Shown piece by piece: positions 55,340 to 64,000 of a DNA stretch of 64,000 bases. Within the stretch, counting starts at the first letter, position 1. Every line of letters begins with the position of its first letter. The notes beneath the pieces were generated by a model that saw only the letters and a program-made list of their open reading frames with translations, did not search any database and was not told where the DNA came from. The stretch lies in assembly GCF_932276165.1 (NCBI RefSeq), contig NC_064012.1, forward strand, positions 15,755,501-15,819,500, given 5' to 3'. Origin of the DNA: Plutella xylostella (taxonomy: Eukaryota; Arthropoda; Insecta; Lepidoptera; Plutellidae). Both the position numbers and the translations under genes were made by a program.

Positions 55340-56570
55340 GTCCGAGGTGATCTGCAAGCTTGTCACCCGCTTTTCGCTGTACATTGGTACTCACGTGATA
55401 GGTCGCCAGCCGTATCGCTGTTTTTGAATTTATCACGGTGAAGTCCTTCACCTCCGGTTTCCTGAAACCATCGTGGGGAAAACTGCACATCTAGATGTGT
55501 ACCATAAGTGCACTGTACTCATTCAGAAACGGCCTACTACTGTATTGTCCTGCACGCTCTGCAGCAGCCGGTCCTTGCCACCGTCATACTCCTAAACCAA
55601 ATTACTCCTAAACTTAAAAAAAATGCTCAATACTACATTTAACAGCGCAGAATATTACCAAACTAAAAACGAAAATATTTTGTTAAAATTCTAAATTTTT
55701 ATAATTTGGTGGTGTTCTTTGTTAGTAACCTTTTCATTGCTTTTCATTGTATTATCGCGGAAAGATGTTGCACAAAACATTAAAATTCTCCTGTACTTTA
55801 CCAGTCATAAACTTGCTTAGTTCTACATGTATAAACCGGGAACTATTGATAACTAAGTTTGTTTTGTTTAGGGATTAAGCTCAGGTGTTCTCTGAGGCGA
55901 GAACGAAAGCTGAAGGTTTCAGCTCCTACGCACGCCGCCACCTTCCACTAATAGACATATTTACGGCACACAATATTCACACATAAGTGCACAATTTTGC
56001 AGTAACTACAGAGTTACAGGCTGGTATCATTTTATGTATTTTATTTTTAAACTTAAAGTGAACCGTTTGCTAATGCAGTTGCGGTCGAAAGTTTGTACTC
56101 TTTAAAAATTATATGCAGTTATTATTATTATAAATTCTTTATTGCACATAAAAAACTTTGTACAAAGGCGAACTTAATGCTAGTAGCATTCTCTACCAGT
56201 TAACCTTTGGTGATGTCGAGAAAGTGGTTGGTAGTGCGATAGGCTGAGAGGAGAGAAGTTTATCTACTTAAAACGAAACACAGAGATATACTTACTTATA
56301 CATAATAACTATACAAATTATATACCTACCTAATACATACTAATAATACAAAATATACTAAACTAACTATAATTTAATATGATCGTCATCAAATAAAATA
56401 TATGTTTAATACTTTTTAAATAATTAATTTAATGTTAAAAGACAGCTGATAAACAATTTCCAATAATTATTCTGATGATCAGAGGCGTTTGAGGGAAGCC
56501 ACGTAATTTCATTAAAATCACTCGCACAAAGGTTTAATAAAAAGCCACAAAGCCGCATTTTAAATGATAT
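55340..56570. other. AT-rich DNA with SINE-like debris
   Basis: 55480-55530 (CTGCACATCTAGATGTGTAC, CTGTACTCATTCAGAAACG) matches a fragment at 28675-28730, so it is repetitive. No gene is visible up to 56570. Confidence 0.4.
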
Positions 56571-56574
56571 TTCG

Positions 56575-57270
56575 CTTTTGTAGTATTTTCCTGCGCTGCT
56601 ATTGGTGGAGCGCGGTAGCCCCGCCCCCTGCTAGTTGCGCCCGTGCGTTCCATCATCATCTTACATGAGGACGCTTCGATTGAAATGCTCGTCAAAGGAC
56701 CCGGGCCGACATGCGCACTGCACTGCAGTCCCGGGCAAATTGATTTAATTCATCAATGCAGTGATTAACGCTACGGGTCTTAGCCGATATCCCGCAATGC
56801 AATGGGTTCGCTCTCCATGTAATTGGTGTAGAACTGTGGACAGCCCGGGGCTCGTAGGAAGTCGGCCTTTGTGCAAACAAGCCGTTTCCCGGGCAGAGCT
56901 GCGCTTCCCCCGCTGCACCACCCACCGCCCGCCTCCCGCCGCCCCCTCGCCACCACCCCGCGCCCCCCGCCGCCCCCGCCCGGGCCGCGAGCCCCGGGCA
57001 CGGACTGACCCGTCACACACGCAGCAAACCAAATTCATTATTTTCACTGTTCATTTTGTATATGAACAAACGCAGCGGCCGGCCCGGCGGCTGGGGGCCC
57101 TCCCCCCCTGATCCGCCGGAGCCTACCTCAATTTGCAACATTATCGGCGGAACCATGGCAACAACGACCTGTCTAGACGTCGTTCGTCTCTTTATTAATA
57201 TTCTGTTTGAAGGGATTATTGAAATCAGAATTAATCTGATGCTCATCTTCCAGATATCAATTTAAAACGT
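56575..57270. promoter_or_regulatory. GC-rich patch, promoter- or enhancer-like
   Basis: It contains CTATTGGTGGAGCGCGGTAG with CCCCGCCCCC (GC box) at about 56595-56630, a C-rich block at 56905-57000, and an RFX X-box-like GGAACCATGGCAAC at 57149-57162. Open frames here exist in several phases at once and come from base composition. No spliced gene was assembled. Confidence 0.4.
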
Positions 57271-57769
57271 ATCGGTAGTATGTTTAAAATGTACTTATAG
57301 GTGGGTTGGATTAGATGCAGATGAAACATGAGCTGAAGAAAACTGTGATCTACTTATAGAGCTATTTTCAGCGACTCTCTGGATTGAACTGTTTTAATGG
57401 ATGATATCCGATATCATTTGTTGCCTGTACATGATGATCGGACACAAACAAAATTATTTATAAAAGCCTTTTGTTACGTGGAAATAGCGCGTCGGGATTT
57501 TTCTCAGAAAATTCCATTTAATCTCCCTTTGTATCGTTGAATTGTCATAGGTGGGGTAAGGTATACTCGTATGTTATATTTATAGTATACAGAACCAGAA
57601 ATCTAGGAAATGTTGCGATAAAATATACTTTTTCCATTTATTTCACAAGAAAGACCAACCATCAACAAAGCCTTTTTGTACTCTACTGAGGTACTCAGTA
57701 TAGTTATTGTGGTCAGTAATGGCATGTAAAACTGAAGCCTGCTTTGTTATTTCGCCAAGACGCTTCGTC

Positions 57770-58110
57770 TAAGCCCCGGCGGCGGCGGCGGTGGCGGTGC
57801 CGGGGGCCACGCCGCAACAAGTGCAGGCCGGGGGGCGCGGGGGGTGGCGCCGTCAAATTTCACCCGCTATCACGCCTACCTAAATTAACACCACGGAGCA
57901 AAATCTATGTGTGATGAAGTGTTTGAGGTGGGCGATGTAGGAATTCGATAAGCAGAACTGCGCTTCATAATAGTGCGTGTGGTGGCTCCCCCCTCCGCGG
58001 TTCCCCCCCGGGTGGGTGGGGGCGGGGGCTGCGCCGGCCGCGCCGCTCGGTCCTCACCAGCTCACCTGTTGTTTGCTGGTCGCGACACTCGCCGGACGTG
58101 TCCCAGTAGT
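57770..58110. promoter_or_regulatory. GC-rich patch, CpG-island-like
   Basis: GGC runs (57778-57800), GGGGGGCGCGGGGGGTGGCG and GGTGGGTGGGGGCGGGGG are dense in G. They could form G-quadruplexes on the plus strand. No exon could be supported. Confidence 0.4.
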
Positions 58111-58239
58111 CGTCGCGGTGTCGAGAGACTCTCCACAAATGACACTTCTCTAATAGATGAGCTATTACGATCCTTGGAACAGCATAGGTCGGTTTCTCCT
58201 CAGATTATATTTTAATTCTTATTTTGACCTGACCCTAGT

Positions 58240-58290
58240 TGTAGCTTCCGGGGTTGAAGGTGCCGGGTTCGAATCCCGGCAGATGTTAAT
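58240..58290 (+). repeat. tRNA-like T-arm, likely SINE relic
   Basis: GCCGGGTTCGAATCCCGGC is a perfect T-stem-loop with B box at about 58262-58280, but the D arm and anticodon arm upstream do not fold. This points to a decayed tRNA-derived SINE. Confidence 0.45.
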
Positions 58291-58299
58291 TCTTGGGTT

Positions 58300-60480
58300 G
58301 TTTATGTTAAGTGTATGTGCTATTGGCTGTGCGTATTGCGTGAGTATGAAATATTATTGTTGTCTTTGTTTACTGAAACCGAAAAAATAAGTCAAGACCT
58401 AAGAGCTTTATTGTCACAGAATTTTCATTTGAATGGTCAACGAAGTACGTTTTTTTTAAATTATTGATTATTCACTTTGAGCATCGGGGACTTTATTAAA
58501 TTCTCTATATTACAAGTTTTTTCGCAAATCGGAATTATTAATGAATTATTTATAAGGCATGAACTCACTTAGAGCAAGAATGTGCGATTTGTTGTGCTTT
58601 ACGCCGCGTTCTTAAATATTGCGTCGTCGTCAGTGTCCAATTGAACTTGCGGTTGTATGTTGTGTGTAGACTAGAGCGGCGTCCGCCATAGCTATTCAGA
58701 AACACATACAGATGCAATGCACTGTTTTTTTTTGCGTCTAATGTCAACCTCAAGGAAATTTTGACCGATATTTCCAAGTTTCAGTCTACATATCTTGAAA
58801 CGTATTATGTTCTTTTTTTTTGGAAAATATTTCGTATTTAAATTAGAGACAGATTTAGGGCAAAGAAAGTACTTAGAAAGTTCTTTCTTTCTTTCTTGAT
58901 AAAGGCTAATTAATGGCTATCCCTTATAAATAACAATCTTCTTATTATATAATCGGCACAAACTTTAACAGCTGAAACCCATTCTCTCCGACTCCTCCAA
59001 GAAACCTTCCGATTATAATCACGATGACAATATTGTATCGGACAAACGGTATGATAATCATACTAGTCAATCGGACAAAGGCAGTATGACCACAGTCCCA
59101 GTCACAGTCTACAGGGGTCACAGCCACCCCATCAATGTCAAACGTATAATGCTAAGGAGACATGACCGGGAGTCACACCCGAGACCTTTAGAACAATGGT
59201 ATTAAGTACACCATCAGTCCTACCCTAGCACTGTAGTGTTGTTGTTTACTAGCCGTCCGCAAGGCCAATCGATCGGCTAAATTCTACCTATCTATATGTG
59301 ATACCTTTGAAACGATACTATTGTACGTAAATGCGCACATTTTTATCATAATATCCCGACAGGTAACGTTAACAAAGTGAAATTCAATCTCAGACTGAAA
59401 AGGACCTTGTAAGTCTTTGATTGAATGCAGGAAACCTACTGTACCTAGGCGGTATTGCTTTAAAGTACAACAATGGAAACGCAATAACATGAACAGGAAC
59501 TGTTGGTAGAAGTAGTTGACTTTACCAGGTTTCTCGCAATCATACACGGGCGGGAACCTGGAAGCGTATTTTAAAGGATGTCGGCGTCGCCCCACTCGCC
59601 CCGCGGCGGCCGGAGGCTCCACAACTTTCACAACGTGTTGAAGATTGCCTTTACCCAACAATGAACTATGCTTCAAGTAAAGGAAGTAGGAAAAAAATAT
59701 CTTTCACTGAGCTGTTGAGCATGGATAGTTTTCAAACATACTGAAACGGTACATCCGTGTAAGTTGGATTCGAAGGCTTCTCTTCCTCCCATCTCTCTAT
59801 CGTTTAGCGTGGTCCTATTGGCGTGTTAGCTAGGTTTTAATAAAACGTAATAACATCAGTAAGTAGGTAGGCGGTAGTGGTAGAGTACTTAGTTGGCGCA
59901 TTCATTATAGGTACTTTGGTACATGACGTATTGAAATTCGAATATCTATGTAATTGCTATACGGGACATCTTTAAAACCAGGTCAAAAAAAAAGGGATTG
60001 ACGTCATTTCATAAATAAATATGTACAGTTTTCCTAGAATCTGATCAAATGATAACGATCACGTCTGTAATTTTTGGCGATTTCGCTGGCCTATTGTAAT
60101 TTGATAGATATTATCATGACGCTTGAAACATTAAGGCTTACCGAAGCATTAAAATATTAGTCTAAAATAAAGTACAAATATAGAAAATATCCAGGGTTCG
60201 GATCCCGATACAAGAGCCTTATAAAACGTAGACATGCACATAGCGTTGCAACAGGCTCACACGGCGAATAAGTTGGCGACGCCGCCAGCCAGCCTTCCCC
60301 CCGCAATCGCACTCTGCGCCGTCTGCCGGCCGGTCGCGTACCGACCTCACTTGCGACAGGATCACTCGTGTAGAACCCCAGCTACCATACCACCACCGAC
60401 ACAATATTAGCAATTAACAATCCAAGGAAGTCGCTCGCCTGTCAAACATATTTCATACGCAGATAAGTTACATGAGATTT
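58300..60480. other. Unassigned DNA, no gene seen
   Basis: AT-rich with isolated GC-rich patches (59570-59630, 60270-60350). Frames over these patches lack motifs and splice sites. Confidence 0.4.
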
Positions 60481-60483
60481 CGG

Positions 60484-60645
60484 TGGACGTTTCGGTGCTT
60501 CGGACGGCACGTTAAGCCATGAGTCCCGAATGCTGCTTCGGCAGCAGTCGTTAAGCCTATCAGAGGCCTTCGGGCAGCTTGAACGCATCTGAGTCGGGTT
60601 GCCCACTTACCCGACAATTCTCTCAGCACAAGCTTGCTTGTGTTT
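60484..60645 (+). mobile_element. SINE fragment, 5S-derived family body
   Basis: It shares GTGCTTCGGACGGCACGTTA and GCTTCGGCAGCAGTCG with 39.78-39.86 kb, then ends with the CTCAGCACAAGCTTGCTTGTG hairpin tail. The 5S head is missing. Confidence 0.7.
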
Positions 60646-60649
60646 TTGC

Positions 60650-61678
60650 TTAAGGATTGTTAATTTCTATCCATATCGTATTGGTGTTTTTACCGGTCCT
60701 CATTCGAATTAAACGGGCGTAACGTGGGTTACCTGCCGACGAATTGTCTTTCTCTTATTATAGATCGGGTAGCCCATGCCTATACGAGAATACCAAATAT
60801 CAATTTATATAAATAGAGGAAAACATATTATCTTTAAGGTGCTTACAAAAGATTAATTTAGTATTTGTCGATATTCTGAGCTTATATTTCAATACAAATT
60901 AATCTTTATGAGACATTCAATAATAAATTGAAATATAATTGTTTCACAGAAAGGTCGAACCTAATAACTGTAGTTTTTCCAAAGCTCCCACGCAGTCTTT
61001 ATTTACCAGATGGTACTTAACAGAGCCACAACCTTTTTCCACGAAGATTTTTTTAAATGGAACGATAAGATAAACAACATAATTGAAATATAAGTAGGGT
61101 ATTTATCAATTATTGTTTGTTTGTTATAAAACTCCTCTCGGTATGAGCATATTGATCTCTACTGACAAAAATTTTTGAAATGGTAGTAGAGAAATATTAT
61201 GACTCTGAACAAAATTAATGTTGTAAAATTTTACGTCGAATAAACATAAATGGTGGTAGAGTAATATTATGACTGTCGACAACTATTGTTAAATTCTACG
61301 TCGAATACATCGAATGAACAACATTTGATTTGATCTATCTTCTCGGATGACTGGGTCAAACTGAACAGTGAACGGTTCGGTCCTTGCTTTGAGCTCGGCC
61401 GTAAAGTTAAGTGTTTACGGCTTTCGTTCGCGACAACGAGCCACCTGTGGCATCGGCCCTGTATTGTATCGAACTCCACTCATATTATCAGATTATCACT
61501 CTCCGTGTTTTTACCACAGATTTAACAAAAAATATTTTCTGGTATTCAATTAACAATTAATATCAATGGTGATGATGAAATATTTTCATTTCAATTGGCT
61601 ATCAATGGATTAAAGTTCAAATTGATGTGGAATTTCATAAATTTTCCCATAGCTCCAATTAACATTTCTAGCAGTTTT
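60650..61678. other. AT-rich DNA, no gene seen
   Basis: A short phrase with ATATTATGACT near 61193 and 61267 recurs within 75 bases (GTAGAGNAATATTATGACT), a small local duplication. Nothing else is supported. Confidence 0.4.
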
Positions 61679-61690
61679 TGTCCTGTTTAT

Positions 61691-62024
61691 TCTATTTTAT
61701 TCTATTCTCTGTGGGGGTGTAAGTACCTGCACCTGGCTCGCTCGAGTGGAGTCTTTGTGCATATCCCCAAGGTCTAAACTGCCTTCCTATGCTTGGACCA
61801 TTTCCCACCACGCTGGTCCACTGCGGGTTGGTGGGTTCACATACCTAGATGTGCTAAATCTAGATATGCAGGTTTCCTCACGATGTTTTCCTTCACCGTT
61901 AGAGCGATGGTATACATTGTACTTAAGTTAAAATAACTCATTGGTACATGTCAGCGCCGGGATTCGAACCCGCATCTCTTGCGTGAGAAGCGGGCGCTTA
62001 CCCGACTGAGCTACCACCGCTCTA
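61691..62024 (-). mobile_element. tRNA-derived SINE, second full-length copy
   Basis: It has the same head, body and AGAATA-type tail as 6117-6456. A perfect 12-base duplication, TGTCCTGTTTAT, flanks it at 61679-61690 and 62025-62036. The two copies are very similar, so the family has been active recently. Confidence 0.92.
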
Positions 62025-62281
62025 TGTCCTGTTTATATTTTTACAATAAAAAAACGGCCACGTGGTTGGACTCGCGCACTGAGGGTTCCGTACATGTGTA
62101 CCGTACCTGAGATAGTATTCCTCTTAATTTCATCATATGTGGATCCGTGTTTTTTTTGACGAACCATTTAACCTCCAGAGGGGAGGACACTTGTAAAAAC
62201 ATGGTTTGAGCATACCTATAAAATCTTAAAAGTCTTACATCGTCAAAACAATGGGACAAAATAATTCATCCCTGCTTTAAA

Positions 62282-62500
62282 CGTATGGGAGGTACCCCAA
62301 AAAATTATTTATATTTTATGATACTACGTTGACGGGGCCGTAAATACATTTGTATATCTATGCGAAATATCAGCTTGATAACTTAACCCGTTTCTGAGAA
62401 AAAGGGTGGTGACAGACCGACAGACAGGACAGACGACACCGGACAACAAAGTGATCCTATAAGGGTTCTTTTTTTTCATTCTGAGGTACGGAACCCTAAA
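62282..62500 (+). repeat. Unclassified interspersed repeat, copy B
   Basis: It shares CTATGCGAAATATCAGCTTG, CCGTTTCTGAGAAAAAGGG and GATCCTATAA with 25.74-25.93 kb and ends GAGGTACGGAACCCTAAAA. Confidence 0.65.
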
Positions 62501-62704
62501 ACAGTCATGAAAAAAATAATATTCCTCTTCATTTGAATAAAACTATACATAATCAGGGGTAGAATTAAGATTTATATATTTTGTCATCGAATGGCATTGG
62601 CCTTTGATAAAAATACCATATCAATGGCAGTGGCAAAAATGGAACCTTTTATAGATTTTTCATGATTTCTATCCGTCATTGTCGTCGGTTCGTATAAAAA
62701 TATA

Positions 62705-63304
62705 CAGGGTGATTGCTAAGTCGATGTATTCCTTTAAATGGGTTATAAATTAGTAGTTAGTAGTTAGTAAACGATTCGGAGCTCTACAAAGTCCAGTTAT
62801 AAGACATTTTACCTTAAAATTGAAATAAAATTTTGTTCGTTTCTCTACTGAGATTTGTCCGCATATGCGGTTGTTTTGGCTATATCTTTGTCATACCTTA
62901 ATCAATTTTAGATTAGAATATGTCATTTTAAAGCTTATAAATTGACTATGTTTTGAAGCTGTAGTGCCTGATTTTTTTAGATGAAATTCTTTTTTAATTA
63001 AGTATTTTTGTTTTTATCTTTCGTAACATTTTCTTAATGTTTCAACTATTTTGAAGCACTGTGTCTAAATTAAGTAAAATATTGCGCATTTAATAATTAT
63101 AATTAGTTGGCTAAGGTGTCACTAATAGTTTTTTTAAATATTTTGCTTTTAAACATAAATTTTGGCAAAAACCTAAAAAAACTTAAATCTTAAATAACTT
63201 AGAAATGGTTGACTTTTGGATAAAGAATTTTTGGGTTCAATCGACTGGAAATGCCTTCGTCTACAACCCATTTAAAGGAATACTTCGACTTACCAATCAC
63301 CCTG
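62705..63304. mobile_element. 600-bp TIR element with TA duplication
   Basis: The ends are CAGGGTGATTGCTAAGTCGA and the near inverse of the right end over about 42 bp. TA flanks both sides. The CAGGGTG start is shared with the 2.2-kb element at 52.5 kb, suggesting a common transposase. It is non-coding. Confidence 0.85.
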
Positions 63305-63379
63305 TATATACACACGATAACACTAATGTCAACCACATAAAATAATTACATCGTCCCTACTGTGTAATGAACAGATGTA

Positions 63380-63549
63380 ATATGTTGCGCAGGCGCAAGC
63401 GGCGTGGTGGTCGCAGTGCGTGACGGCTGGGAGGCTGCGCGGCCAGTGAGCGGCCGCCCCCACCCCCGCGCCCCCCCGCCCGCAGGCGCCACGTGCGGCC
63501 CTGCGCTCCACACGGGGCGGGCGCTTGGCGCCGCCCCACATCTGAAACG
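63380..63549 (+). promoter_or_regulatory. CpG-rich block ending in a splice donor: candidate promoter and first exon
   Basis: The block is dense in CpG, with an NRF1-like TTGCGCAGGCGCAAG at about 63383-63397 and GC boxes. It ends TCTGAAACG|GTAAGTTC at 63549/63550, a near-consensus donor. No ATG-led coding frame fits, so it would be a 5' UTR exon of a plus-strand gene continuing past the window. Confidence 0.45.
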
Positions 63550-64000
63550 GTAAGTTCTCTCACTCAGCCGTTGCTGAGGACCGAAGGCGTTCCATTGCGA
63601 GTGTGCGGTCTCGCGACGGAACGCTTCCGCGCCGCCTCTGTAACTGCTCACTGTATTGCTCGGCTGATGCACCACAGTATCTTTACCAAATTATCCGTGT
63701 TGATAATAAAAATAAATTACCCGTGAAGTAGCTTAGTGCTAGGTGCAAAGGATCCGCAAGGGTTGGTCCGGATGTGGTGGTGCCTCAGTTTGAGACAGAT
63801 GCGTTTCAGGAATCGTTGCGACAATGTTTATATTTTTGTACAGTACGACAGGATTGTGGTAGATAGGGATGGGACTGAACTGTCCACAATTAATAGGAGA
63901 TGATTAATAGGTTCGAGATACGGCTTCAATGTGTGAGAGCGCTGATTTCAACGCAACTAGTCTACGGATGAATAGGTATACTTGGTATATAGTTAATTTC
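63550..64000. other. Right-edge sequence, no gene seen
   Basis: If the donor at 63550 is real this is the first intron. No exon, RNA gene or clear repeat was seen. Confidence 0.4.

Noticed and set aside
56745..57111. Several overlapping open frames of 77-116 codons
   Set aside because: They occur in many phases on both strands over a C-rich block and are explained by base composition.
58240..58290. Complete tRNA gene
   Set aside because: Only the T arm folds; the D and anticodon arms are missing.
63329..63675. Minus-strand frames up to 109 codons
   Set aside because: They are composition-driven in a CpG-rich block; the plus-strand donor at 63550 is the better signal.

Overview
This window looks like nuclear DNA from a moth or butterfly (Lepidoptera). 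It is AT-rich and intron-rich, its coding exons are GC-rich, and it is full of repeats I recognise from lepidopteran genomes: tRNA- and 5S-derived SINEs, a Lep1-type Helitron fragment ending in CTAG, many short palindromic MITEs flanked by TTA or TAA, and LINE reverse-transcriptase remnants. Only a small part is coding. All splice models come from reading consensus splice sites and checking codon phase by hand; no transcript evidence was available.

Three host genes are supported. (1) At 10.1-10.2 kb, minus strand, a single 5' coding exon encodes a type II signal anchor; the rest of that gene is not found and may lie off the left edge. (2) At 13.26-22.74 kb, plus strand, a complete seven-exon aldo-keto reductase of the L-galactose-dehydrogenase-like family (330 aa). 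(3) At 28.1-35.2 kb, minus strand, a complete seven-exon family-43 beta-1,3-glucuronosyltransferase (354 aa), a Golgi type II enzyme. Genes 1 and 2 diverge; genes 2 and 3 converge. A tRNA-Ala(CGC) gene lies at 7.19-7.26 kb. Genes 1 and 3 are probably both secretory-pathway proteins, but nothing shows that the three genes work together.

The rest is mobile DNA and unassigned sequence. The reductase introns hold a 14-unit, ~53-bp minisatellite that runs into a 3' splice site, and a foldback element whose arms are inverted arrays of ~160-bp repeats. Two introns of the glucuronosyltransferase carry three copies of one ~0.97-kb Harbinger-like element. At 35.7-36.4 kb is the front end of a gypsy-like LTR retrotransposon with a broken gag. 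The 42-47 kb stretch holds LINE remnants and nested palindromic elements; 49.7-50.6 kb is an internally deleted mariner; 52.5-54.7 kb is a 2.2-kb long-TIR element with a LINE fragment inserted in one arm. From 47.7 kb to the end, GC- and CpG-rich patches at about 47.7, 51.2, 56.6-57.1, 57.8-58.1 and 63.4-63.55 kb stand out from the AT-rich background. The last ends in a good splice donor and may be the first exon and promoter of a gene beyond the right edge.

I found no proven novel system. The most unusual structures are the foldback array, the minisatellite fused to a splice acceptor, the nested inverted repeats at 44-46.4 kb, and RFX X-box-like motifs carried by a repeat family.
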